From positions 5,332,001 to 5,396,000 of the forward strand of contig NZ_OX638201.1 of the NCBI RefSeq assembly GCF_951805225.1: a DNA stretch of 64,000 nucleotides. Reading direction: 5' to 3'. The notes beneath the pieces were generated by a model that saw only the letters and a program-made list of their open reading frames with translations, had not been told where the DNA came from and ran no database searches. Source of the stretch: an uncultured Flavobacterium sp. Its GTDB lineage: Bacteria > Bacteroidota > Bacteroidia > Flavobacteriales > Flavobacteriaceae. Positions within the stretch are counted from its first letter, which is position 1. Each line of letters begins with the position of its first letter. The position numbers were made by a program, and so were the translations under genes. This document shows, piece after piece, positions 43,674-51,862 of this stretch.

Positions 43674-44963
43674 TTGAAAAAAATAGTTTTCCTTTTATTT
43701 CTTTTTTGTACAAATCTGTTTGCAAAAGAAATTCATCCTGCAGAACAAACTGCATCCTTAAATGATTCTCAAAAAAAGATATTATACGAATTTGCGATCT
43801 TGCAAAAAAGAGGTTCTGATGCAAATGTATATTGGCAAAAGCATAAGAATCAGTTTTCTGAACTAAATGATACAGTAAGAAACCAATTAGCAAATGAAAT
43901 TTATGCTAATTCTCATATAGTCTACGTTCCTATAAAAAATTCAGCTGTTCAATTATGGATGCAGACGCAATCTCTAACCAATTGGATGTTGTATTTCGCC
44001 GCATTTATTGCAATTTGTTCCATAATAGGCTTGTTGCGCAATTATTGGAATTCATTGATAGATATTCTCATAAAGCAGTTTGCGCCTTTATTCAGACTTT
44101 TGTTTTCTGCAATTTTATTAACGTATGAAATGTTGTTAGTAGGTATTGCGTGTGTTGTTTGGGGATGTTTTATAGAAGAAATGACATTGCGTACAATAGT
44201 AATTCATACAGGTTTATTTTTATTATGGAGCCAGTCGACAGCGATTTTTACCCGAAAGTATTTGGTGCAGAAGTATATTTTTGAAATTAAGAATAATTTC
44301 TGGGGAAATGATAAGTGGGAAACTGTAAAAACAATTTGTCTGCCGGCTATAATAGTTACTTTGGCTTTGTTTTATCTTTTGTGTAAAATTCCGGGAGATA
44401 CTCTGTATAATTATGAAATTGTTGTGGTGGCTATGGCGGCAATTTGTGCTTTGCCTTTTTGGCGAATTTTGGAGAAATATATGTATCCAATTCTTATACC
44501 GTACAAAGAGAAAGATGCTTTTATCGAAAGAAGTGTTTATTCGCTTGCAACCTGCGTTGTTTTGGCGCTTATCATTGATGGTTTTCTTATTTGGCAGCAG
44601 AATATAATTTTCTCGTATGTAATAACAGCTTTGACGAGCTTGTTGATTATATCATTTTTGTTGTTGTCGCTTAAGGATAACTATAAACGCAATTATAAGA
44701 ATTACTATTATTTGTCATTCGTGACAACTCTCTTTTTTGTGGCGGTTTTGTTTTATAGTTTTCAGATTCATTCTGCTGAAATGATCTGGGCTTCACTAAT
44801 TGGAGTAAGTATTTTTATCGTAATTAAATACTGGGAAATCCCAACGTTTTTCTTTAGTTGGAAAAGAAGTAATACATGGACTTGGGGATTTTTAGGAATG
44901 GCAGCTTTATTGTGGTTACTGGCAAAAGGTATTTTGTATGTTTCGGGGATGCTGTATTTGTAG
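43674..44963 (+). CDS. Multi-pass membrane protein of unknown function
   Basis: The 429-residue product starts at a TTG that leads directly into a signal-like segment (KKIVFLLFLFCTNLFAKEI). A ~75-residue periplasmic stretch follows, then about nine to ten hydrophobic segments from residue ~100 to the end, with a central loop FEIKNNFWGNDKWETVK. I do not recognise a family. The layout (a periplasmic domain followed by a membrane bundle) recalls small mechanosensitive-channel-like or transporter proteins, but no defining motif was found. It ends before a strong convergent terminator. Confidence 0.75.
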   Translation: MKKIVFLLFLFCTNLFAKEIHPAEQTASLNDSQKKILYEFAILQKRGSDANVYWQKHKNQFSELNDTVRNQLANEIYANSHIVYVPIKNSAVQLWMQTQSLTNWMLYFAAFIAICSIIGLLRNYWNSLIDILIKQFAPLFRLLFSAILLTYEMLLVGIACVVWGCFIEEMTLRTIVIHTGLFLLWSQSTAIFTRKYLVQKYIFEIKNNFWGNDKWETVKTICLPAIIVTLALFYLLCKIPGDTLYNYEIVVVAMAAICALPFWRILEKYMYPILIPYKEKDAFIERSVYSLATCVVLALIIDGFLIWQQNIIFSYVITALTSLLIISFLLLSLKDNYKRNYKNYYYLSFVTTLFFVAVLFYSFQIHSAEMIWASLIGVSIFIVIKYWEIPTFFFSWKRSNTWTWGFLGMAALLWLLAKGILYVSGMLYL

Positions 44964-45008
44964 TTTTTAGGTTTGTTTTGCTCTTTTAAAGCTTCTGAGT
45001 TAAAAAAA

Positions 45009-45041
45009 ACCTTTGTCAAAGTTTTAAACTTTGACAAAGGT
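45009..45041. terminator. Bidirectional terminator (CTTTGTCAAAGTT type)
   Basis: The perfect 14-bp stem ACCTTTGTCAAAGT / ACTTTGACAAAGGT lies between convergent genes, with an A-run on the left only. Its core is the same as in the hairpin at 39081-39115. Confidence 0.75.
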
Positions 45042-45094
45042 CTACATCTTTAAAATTGGAATTTGGAGTTTTAAAATTTGGATTTTACTTCTTT

Positions 45095-47851
45095 TTATTC
45101 CTCGGTATCTTTTGTTTCTTCTAGATCATTAGATTTTCTGCCTAATTTTATCTTTGGATTGTCTTGCGTTCCGGTTACGGTTAATGGTATTCCGAATATT
45201 CCAAGAGGAGGTAAGCCTAAGCGCATTTTTAAGTTCAATTTTCCATCTAAACTTGTTGTGCCTTCAATTCTTGGTCTAAAGCCTGCAAACTTAAATTTAA
45301 AACGTTCTACGGTCATTATATTATTCTTGATTGTAGTTTTAATATCAACTTTCGAAAGATCCGGATTTTTCATTGACTCAGAGTTTGTTTCTTTGCTTAC
45401 AGCATTAAACATTTTTAATCCTCTTACTTTTACATCTTTTATAGAAAGTGTTCCGCCACCAACAAGAGATGGGTAAACCGGATCCATGTTTCCGTTTAAA
45501 CGACCTTTTAATTGATAATCTACAGAAACAATTCCTTGTGCTTTTTCGGCAGCGCTTGCCATTTTTCTAAAAACTTCAATCTCATTATAAGCTCTTTTAA
45601 TGTCAAAATCAGAAGCTTTGATGCTGTATTCAAAATTTGCTTTTTTTGGCGTTACAGCCTGATAATTTGCATTCATAGAAACAGCGCAGCCAATTAAATT
45701 GAATCCTGTATTTTGCATGGTCAGTTTTCCTTTGTTCATGCTTAGATTTCCAACAGCATTTTGAAGATTCAATTTGTCAAAATTTACTTTTTGAGCATTT
45801 GCTGTAAAATTCAAGTTCAAATTAGTTGGAATAATTATAACTCCTTTTTGTACAGGTTGAGTCTGAGGCTGAGTTTCTGTTTTAGTTTCTGTAACAGAAG
45901 TATTTGCCGGAGTGCTCGACATAAATTCATCGACATTAATATAGCGCGAAGTAACTTTAAACGAACCTCTTAAAACTCCTGTATTTGTAGTTATATAGTT
46001 GAAAACGTTTTGTAAATAACCATTCATTTTAAAATCTGATTGACCATATGCGGCCAAAAAGTTATTGAATGACATTTTATCCTGATTGATTTTAAATATA
46101 CCTTCTTTAATGACGAATTTCTTCGGAAGATATTCTGATGCTATGCCAATGTTTCTAAGTTCAAGAGTTCCTTTGTTGTAAAGTTTGCGGTAATTTCCTT
46201 TTTCGGCATCGCTTTGTTTACCTTTCAAAACTACATCGGCTTTTACAAAACCATCAAGGTCAAGTCCTTTTTGAGAGAAAACTTTATAGATTTTATTGAC
46301 ATCCAATTCTCCTTTTGCTTTAATATCATACGTTAAATCATTGAAGTTGCTTAGATCAGCTTCAACAAAAACAGGTTTTCCTTCAAAAGTAAATTGAGCT
46401 GGTTTTAGGTTTACTTTTAAATCGCTAAAAGTTCCTTTTTGATTCTCAATCTTAGATTTTATTGTAATATTTGTGATTGGATTTGGATAATATGGAGTTT
46501 TTAAATAACCATTTTCCAAGTCAATAACTCCATTTGTAACTGGGAGAATTTTATTTTTCGGATCAAATATTCCGTTTGCTTTTACATCTCCGGCTAAATT
46601 TCCTTTTAGTACAACATTCGGAATCCCAAGTGCCTGCATTAATTTTCCAAGATCAATTTTAGCTTTAAAATCAGCATTAATATCTGGTTTATTCACGCCT
46701 TTAACGTAGAACTTTGATTTTAAATAATCTTTGTTAATGTTTAAAGATAAATTTTTGGCATCAACAATAACAAGATCCGGATTCAAAGACGGAACTTTTG
46801 TTTTAATTTCTAAATTAAGATTCGAAACCGGAAAAGGGCTTTTGTTATAATTGACAAATCCGCTATCTATTTTGACATCCAGATTAAGATCCGGCGCTAT
46901 ATTTTGCGAGGCAATATAATCTCCTTTTAAAGTAAAAAGTAAATTAGTATTTCCTTTCAATTCGGTTTTAGAAAGCCAGGTAATATATTTTGGAGGAAAA
47001 GCAGTAAAAACATCATGTAAATCACTATTGTCTGATTTTATGACAAAATCCATGTTGTAACCGTCTTTCAAGAAATTGAATTTTCCTTTAAAATCGACCA
47101 AAAGCTGATTGATTTTCAAGTTATTTTGTTCAAAAAAGAAAGATAAAGAGTTTACGTTTACTTTGGTAATCAAATCAGCGTCAACTTTTTTGTTCATTAA
47201 ATAAGGTTCGCCTTCGTAAACGATATTTAATTTTTCGATTTTGGCTTTTGAATACAAGTCAAAAACGGCTTTGTTTAAATCTCCTTTTCCTAGATAATCA
47301 AATCCAAAAGCGTCAAAATGAACTTTAGTCGATTTATCGTCGTAGATTATTTTACTGTTTAATATCTCGATTCTCTCGAGTTTTAAAGCCGTTTCAGAGC
47401 TGTCTTTAGAAGTTTCGGCTTTAGGAGATGATTTGTAAATGTTGTAGTTTGCTTCTCCTTTTTCATTTACTTTCACGTTAATGAAGGAATCCGATAAATA
47501 AATCTGGTCGATTTTTACCTCTTTACTAAAAACTAAACTTGCTACATTTATTCCAAAAGAAACCTCTTTTGCCGTGATGAATTTTTCGTCTTTATATGGA
47601 GCTGATCCGTTAAGATTTAAATCGCTTAAAGTTAAAGTCAGCGAAGGAAAATGCTGAAAAAACGAAACGGAAACATCAGAATAATTTAATTCTGCACTAA
47701 GTTTTTCGTTGGCCGTTTTTTTAATTTGCTCCTTAATTTTATCAGCAAAAACAATAGGAGTCAGGAATAATAATCCTATAATAACAACAAATGTGATTCC
47801 TAAATATTTAGCCGTTTTTAATAAAATGGACTTAGTTTTGTTTCCAGACAT
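45095..47851 (-). CDS. AsmA-family envelope protein
   Basis: The 918-residue protein has one N-terminal membrane anchor (about residues 13-32, YLGITFVVIIGLLFLTPIVF). The typical AsmA opening follows (KLSAELNYSDVSVSFFQHFPSLTLTLSDLNLNG, quoted as SFFQHFPSLTLTLSDL), then a long beta-rich repeat-groove region and a conserved C-terminal AsmA segment (SLVGGGTLSIKDVKVRGL). AsmA-like proteins are thought to bridge inner and outer membranes and move phospholipid. A Thr/Gln-rich low-complexity spacer (TETKTETQPQTQPVQ) splits the chain near residue 650. It is a single gene with no partner nearby. Confidence 0.9.
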   Translation of the reverse strand: MSGNKTKSILLKTAKYLGITFVVIIGLLFLTPIVFADKIKEQIKKTANEKLSAELNYSDVSVSFFQHFPSLTLTLSDLNLNGSAPYKDEKFITAKEVSFGINVASLVFSKEVKIDQIYLSDSFINVKVNEKGEANYNIYKSSPKAETSKDSSETALKLERIEILNSKIIYDDKSTKVHFDAFGFDYLGKGDLNKAVFDLYSKAKIEKLNIVYEGEPYLMNKKVDADLITKVNVNSLSFFFEQNNLKINQLLVDFKGKFNFLKDGYNMDFVIKSDNSDLHDVFTAFPPKYITWLSKTELKGNTNLLFTLKGDYIASQNIAPDLNLDVKIDSGFVNYNKSPFPVSNLNLEIKTKVPSLNPDLVIVDAKNLSLNINKDYLKSKFYVKGVNKPDINADFKAKIDLGKLMQALGIPNVVLKGNLAGDVKANGIFDPKNKILPVTNGVIDLENGYLKTPYYPNPITNITIKSKIENQKGTFSDLKVNLKPAQFTFEGKPVFVEADLSNFNDLTYDIKAKGELDVNKIYKVFSQKGLDLDGFVKADVVLKGKQSDAEKGNYRKLYNKGTLELRNIGIASEYLPKKFVIKEGIFKINQDKMSFNNFLAAYGQSDFKMNGYLQNVFNYITTNTGVLRGSFKVTSRYINVDEFMSSTPANTSVTETKTETQPQTQPVQKGVIIIPTNLNLNFTANAQKVNFDKLNLQNAVGNLSMNKGKLTMQNTGFNLIGCAVSMNANYQAVTPKKANFEYSIKASDFDIKRAYNEIEVFRKMASAAEKAQGIVSVDYQLKGRLNGNMDPVYPSLVGGGTLSIKDVKVRGLKMFNAVSKETNSESMKNPDLSKVDIKTTIKNNIMTVERFKFKFAGFRPRIEGTTSLDGKLNLKMRLGLPPLGIFGIPLTVTGTQDNPKIKLGRKSNDLEETKDTEE

Positions 47852-47903
47852 AACAAATTGTGTTTTTTATAGGTAAAAATGAAAATCGAATTTAAAAAGG
47901 GTA

Positions 47904-48485
47904 TTATCCGTGTACGGTTTCGCTTTTTCCGTAATTAGTGATAATAGAGCCTTCATATTCAATCCATTCTTTCCAGCGTTTATCAATATCTATATTGTCA
48001 GTATATTTTCTTGCAAATCCTAAAAAAGTAGTATAATGTCCTGCTTCAGAAATCATTAAATCGCGATAGAATTTAGCCAATTCTTCGTCTTTTATATTTT
48101 CTGAAAGTACTTTAAAACGCTCACAACTTCTGGCTTCAATCATGGCCGAAAACAATAAACGATCGCAAAGTGCATCTTTACGGCTTCCGTCTTTCTTCAT
48201 GAATTTAAAAAGCTCATTTACATAATGATCTTTTCTTTCGCGTCCCAATGTCAAACCTCTTTTTTTGATAATGTCATGCACCATTTGCAAATGCTCCAAT
48301 TCTTCTCTTGCAATCACAAGCATTTCTGTTACTAATTCCTCTAATTCAGAATTGTAAGTAACTAAGCTTATTGCATTTGAAGCTGCTTTTTGCTCACACC
48401 AAGCGTGATCCGTTAAAATCTCTTCGATATTCGACTCCACAATATTTACCCAACGCGGGTCTGTAGCTAATTTTAATCCTAACAT
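47904..48485 (-). CDS. miaE: tRNA 2-methylthio-N6-isopentenyladenosine hydroxylase
   Basis: A 193-residue ferritin-like diiron oxygenase that hydroxylates ms2i6A37 in tRNA. Visible diiron ligands are Glu and His in REELEHLQMVH, Glu in MIEARSCERF and Glu-His in SEAGHYTTFLGFA. The N-terminus LGLKLATDPRWVNI matches the family. Oxygen is needed, so the host is probably aerobic. A minus-strand -7 element TAATTTTG lies at 48510-48517. The gene is divergent from the glycosyltransferase. Confidence 0.92.
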   Translation of the reverse strand: MLGLKLATDPRWVNIVESNIEEILTDHAWCEQKAASNAISLVTYNSELEELVTEMLVIAREELEHLQMVHDIIKKRGLTLGRERKDHYVNELFKFMKKDGSRKDALCDRLLFSAMIEARSCERFKVLSENIKDEELAKFYRDLMISEAGHYTTFLGFARKYTDNIDIDKRWKEWIEYEGSIITNYGKSETVHG

Positions 48486-48599
48486 AATTTATCAAAAATT
48501 TGTAATATGCAAAATTAGTCATTTTTCTGACCAAAAATCAGGAAATATTGTGCAAATGAGCGTAAAAAAGCATTATTTTGTATAGCGAAAACAACTAAA

Positions 48600-49844
48600 A
48601 TGAATCAAGCGAAAAAACTGTTAATTATTGGTTTTGTCTGGCCCGAACCAAATTCGTCTGCGGCTGGTGGAAGAATGATGCAATTAATTTCCATTTTCAA
48701 GCAAAACAAATTCGAAATTACGTTTGCAAGTCCAGCTTTGGATAGTGATTTTATGGTTGATTTGACTGAATTTGGAATAGAGAAAAAGTCAATTGAATTG
48801 AATAATTCCAGTTTTGATGATTTCATTTTAGAACTAAATCCTGACGTTGTTTTATTTGATCGTTTCATGATCGAAGAGCAATTTGGATGGCGTGTTGCCG
48901 AAAATTGTCCAGAAGCAATTCGATTGTTAGATACTGAGGATTTACATTGTTTAAGAACGGCAAGACAAAAAGCTTTTAAAGAAATTAGAACTTTCGAATT
49001 AACTGATTTGTTGTCTGAAGAAGTTGCAAAACGCGAAATCGCCAGTATTTTAAGATGTGATTTGTCTTTTATTATTTCAGAATTTGAAATGAAAATCTTA
49101 AAAGAGGTGTTCAAAATTGATTCAGATTTACTGTATTATCTGCCGTTTTTGGTTTATGAAATGTCTGAATTAGATTTGTTGAAATTACCTTTATTTGAAG
49201 AACGTAAGAACTTTGTTTTCATCGGAAATTTTCTTCATGAACCCAATTGGAATACGGTTCAATATCTAAAAGAAACGATTTGGCCAATAATTAAAAAGCA
49301 ATTTCCAGAAGCCGTTTTGGAAGTTTATGGCGCTTATCCTTCACAAAAAGTATTGCAATTGCATCAGTCTAAAAATGGTTTTTTTATTATGGGAAGAGCC
49401 AAAGATGCAAATGAAGTCGTTAAAAATTCCAGAGTTGTTTTAGCGCCTATTCGTTTTGGCGCCGGTTTAAAAGGGAAATTACTGGAAGCGATGCAATGCG
49501 GAACGCCAAGTATGACAACGACAATTGGTTCTGAAGCAATGCACGCAGATTTACCTTGGAATGGTTTTATTACTGATGATGTTGAGACGTTTGCAAAAAA
49601 AGCAGTTGACTTGTATCACGATGAAAATTTGTGGAAACAATCGCAAAAAAATGGAGTTGCGATCGTTAATGAATGTTATCAATTAAGTAAATATTCTACA
49701 GCTTTGGTTGCAAAAATTAATTCATTATTGAATGATTCTGAAAGTCATCGTTTGCAGAATTTTATGGGAAGTTTGCTTCAGCATCATACTTTAAAAAGCA
49801 CAAAATACATGTCAAAATGGATCGAAGCTAAAAATAAAAACTAA
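48600..49844 (+). CDS. Glycosyltransferase (GT4-like)
   Basis: The 414-residue GT-B fold protein has the N-terminal Rossmann half KKLLIIGFVWPEPNSSAAGGRMM and the C-terminal half with FVFIGNFLHEPNWN. The donor-site region contains APIRFGAGLKGKLLEAMQCG and PSMTTTIGSEAM, with the typical GxGxK and E-x7-E-like pattern. The sugar and acceptor cannot be told. There is no capsule or LPS gene beside it, so it may modify a protein or act alone. Its TAA stop overlaps the TAG stop of the convergent AraC gene. Confidence 0.88.
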   Translation: MNQAKKLLIIGFVWPEPNSSAAGGRMMQLISIFKQNKFEITFASPALDSDFMVDLTEFGIEKKSIELNNSSFDDFILELNPDVVLFDRFMIEEQFGWRVAENCPEAIRLLDTEDLHCLRTARQKAFKEIRTFELTDLLSEEVAKREIASILRCDLSFIISEFEMKILKEVFKIDSDLLYYLPFLVYEMSELDLLKLPLFEERKNFVFIGNFLHEPNWNTVQYLKETIWPIIKKQFPEAVLEVYGAYPSQKVLQLHQSKNGFFIMGRAKDANEVVKNSRVVLAPIRFGAGLKGKLLEAMQCGTPSMTTTIGSEAMHADLPWNGFITDDVETFAKKAVDLYHDENLWKQSQKNGVAIVNECYQLSKYSTALVAKINSLLNDSESHRLQNFMGSLLQHHTLKSTKYMSKWIEAKNKN

Positions 49845-50719
49845 GCTTCCATTTTTCCAAAACCTACCGTTTCGCGATACAATTGTGGCGAAACATCGGC
49901 ATTTGTTTTAAAAAATCTGCTAAAATAATGTTCATCATCATAACCTAATTCATAAGCGATTTCTTTGACCGTTTTATTCGTCATGTATAATTCTCTTTTG
50001 GCTTCAATTATGATTCTCTCGGCAATTAAATCCGTCAAAGTTTTATTGAAATAATTCTTGGATATTTTGGCTAAGGCTTTCGCCGAAATATTCAGCATTT
50101 CCGCATAGTTTCCGGCAGAATGTTTGGTTTTGAAATTGTCTTCAATTGCGTCTTTTAGATTTTGAAGTATAAAAGGTTCTTTACTATTTGGAATCGATTT
50201 CATTTCTTCCAATTGCTGATTTTTTAATCGCGAAGCTGTGATCAAAAATATCTTCAAATAAGAAACCAGTGATTCATATTGTGCCAAATCAGAATTTTGA
50301 ATTTCTGCTTTCATCTGATCCAAAACCATTTTAAAAGTAGCAGAAGCTTCATCGGTAATTTTAACAAATGGCGGTTGATAGACATTATTAAATAAAACGC
50401 CGCTGCACGAAACCTCTTTTTGATGCATATGGATGCAATAGAAATCTGGATGAAAGTGAATTGCAATTCCCTCAATTGGTTCATTTACACAAAGCATAAA
50501 AGGCTGATACGGTGAAAAGGCGAGGAGTGAGTTTTCTTCAAAATGATGTTCGGCAAAATCAGCTTTTACCTTTCCTCTTCCTTTGGTAACCCAAATTAAA
50601 GAGAAAAAATTATTGCGTTGCAAATGATCAAAATGGCTGTTATCACCAAACGGAAGTAGTTTAAAAGCTAGATTTCCAGTTTGTGGATTTATCAACGTAA
50701 AAACATTCTGATTGCTCAT
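49841..50719 (-). CDS. AraC-family transcriptional regulator
   Basis: The 292-residue protein has an N-terminal cupin-like sensing domain (LLAFSPYQPFMLCV; GIAIHFHPDFYCIHMHQKE). The C-terminal AraC double helix-turn-helix has SAGNYAEMLNISAKALAKISK and VKEIAYELGYDDEHYFSRFFK. It probably activates target genes in response to a small molecule. The nearest candidate is the AhpD-like gene 77 bp upstream on the same strand, though a strong hairpin separates them. Confidence 0.93.
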   Translation of the reverse strand: MSNQNVFTLINPQTGNLAFKLLPFGDNSHFDHLQRNNFFSLIWVTKGRGKVKADFAEHHFEENSLLAFSPYQPFMLCVNEPIEGIAIHFHPDFYCIHMHQKEVSCSGVLFNNVYQPPFVKITDEASATFKMVLDQMKAEIQNSDLAQYESLVSYLKIFLITASRLKNQQLEEMKSIPNSKEPFILQNLKDAIEDNFKTKHSAGNYAEMLNISAKALAKISKNYFNKTLTDLIAERIIIEAKRELYMTNKTVKEIAYELGYDDEHYFSRFFKTNADVSPQLYRETVGFGKMEA

Positions 50720-50741
50720 AATTACTGTTTTTTGAAAACAT

Positions 50742-50775
50742 AAAGATAGTCATGAATAAATTCACGACTATCTTT
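50742..50775. terminator. Strong hairpin between the AhpD-like and araC genes
   Basis: The perfect 10-bp arms AAAGATAGTC / GACTATCTTT are extended by TGAAT / ATTCA across one mismatch, giving a 16-position stem. On the minus strand ATGTTTTC follows, so it can be a weak terminator for the upstream gene. Confidence 0.6.
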
Positions 50776-50796
50776 AAGCCTTGTTTTTTGTTTGAA

Positions 50797-51348
50797 TTAT
50801 TTTTGAAGTTCTAAGCTTGGAACTGCTGGAAAATCAATTTCTGTATTAGCAGTATTGTTGAAATAGTTCGTTAAAACATTCAGCGCTACATGTGCTACAG
50901 TTTCTGCAATTTCAGCTTCAGAAGCTCCTGCATTTTTAATTGTCTGAACATCTTCATTGCTTACTAAACCATTTTTGCTTACTAATATTTTTGCAAATTG
51001 AAGAATAGCTTCAGTTTTTGCATCGTTAGAATTTCCTGTTCTTGCGTCTTGCAAAACTTGTGGATCTGTTTTTAATAATTTTTCTCCAATAAATGTGTGA
51101 GCAGCTACACAATAATCACATGAATTAGTTTCTGAAACTGTTAAGGCTAATAATTCGCCAGTTTTTGTGCTTAATTTTCCGTGGCTCAAAGCGCCGCTTA
51201 AATTCAAATATCCTTCTAATACTGCAGGAGAATTTCCCATTGTTCTCATCATGTTTGGAACAACGCCTAATTTTGCTTGTACTGCGTTGAATAAATCTTT
51301 AGTTTTTCCTGTTACTTCTTCTGGGTTTAAAGCTGTTAATCGTGTCAT
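50797..51348 (-). CDS. Carboxymuconolactone decarboxylase / AhpD-like protein
   Basis: The 183-residue protein belongs to the AhpD-like family. The redox motif SCDYCVAAHTFIGEK has Cys77, Cys80 and His84 as in peroxidase-type members, followed by the helix AVLQFAKILVSKNGLV-like segment (TEAILQFAKILVSKNGLV). It probably reduces peroxides or maintains thiols in the cytosol rather than decarboxylating lactones. Its neighbour is the AraC regulator downstream. An imperfect -7 element (CATCTTTG) lies on the minus strand near 51397-51404. Confidence 0.9.
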   Translation of the reverse strand: MTRLTALNPEEVTGKTKDLFNAVQAKLGVVPNMMRTMGNSPAVLEGYLNLSGALSHGKLSTKTGELLALTVSETNSCDYCVAAHTFIGEKLLKTDPQVLQDARTGNSNDAKTEAILQFAKILVSKNGLVSNEDVQTIKNAGASEAEIAETVAHVALNVLTNYFNNTANTEIDFPAVPSLELQK

Positions 51349-51512
51349 TTTATTTAATTTTTATGTTGTTTATAGTTCTTGTCTTTTGACACTACAAAGA
51401 TGCGACGATGACAGATTTTAGAACATGGAGAATTTACGCTATGTAATGGATAATTTTCCCTGCGTGTTTTTTTAGGAGAAAAAGAGGGTTTTTATTTGTA
51501 CTTTAAGGTGTC

Positions 51513-51603
51513 TTTTTTAGGAGCTAATCCCGCTATCCGTTACAATCTTTTGCTTTTTAAAGAAAAAAGCAAAAGGATTTTCACTTCTATCGGGGCTAGG
51601 GCA
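51513..51603. repeat. Dispersed intergenic repeat, family 1
   Basis: TTTTTAGGAGCTAATCCCGC and CGTTACAATCTTTTGC...GCAAAAGGATTTT, then CACTTCTATCGGGGCTAGGGC. It is in the same orientation as 38033-38163. The central palindrome here is TTTTGCTTTTTAAAGAAAAAAGCAAAA, quoted as TTTTGCTTTTT and AAAAAAGCAAAA. Confidence 0.8.
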
Positions 51604-51686
51604 GTCGTTTTTGTAAGAAGGTTTTCGTTTGTTTAGTGAGGAATGTAAACTTTGACAAAGTTCCCCGAATAGCTTTTCGATAATCT

Positions 51687-51788
51687 TGTCATTTCGACGA
51701 AGGAGAAATCTTCGTAAGTAATTCCGCAAAGAAAATCATCAATCTTTGTCGAGTTACACGTGTGGTTGCTTCGTTCCTCGCAATGACA
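51687..51788. repeat. Dispersed intergenic repeat, family 2
   Basis: TGTCATTTCGACGAAGGAGA at the left and TTCCTCGCAATGACA at the right, with CGAGTTAC inside. It is the same family as 38751-38852. With the family 1 element it fills the 51349-51862 gap, which holds no gene. Confidence 0.75.
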
Positions 51789-51802
51789 AATATTGGGTAT
51801 AA

Positions 51803-51839
51803 AAAAAAAGAGACTTTCCATAAAGGAAAGCCTCTTTTA
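51803..51839 (-). terminator. Terminator after the M1 aminopeptidase gene
   Basis: The stem AAAAGAG(A)CTTTCC / GGAAAG(C)CTCTTTT with an ATAAA loop has an A-run on its left, which is a U-tract on the minus strand. Confidence 0.8.
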
Positions 51840-51862
51840 AAAGTTATGTTTTGAAAAAGAAA

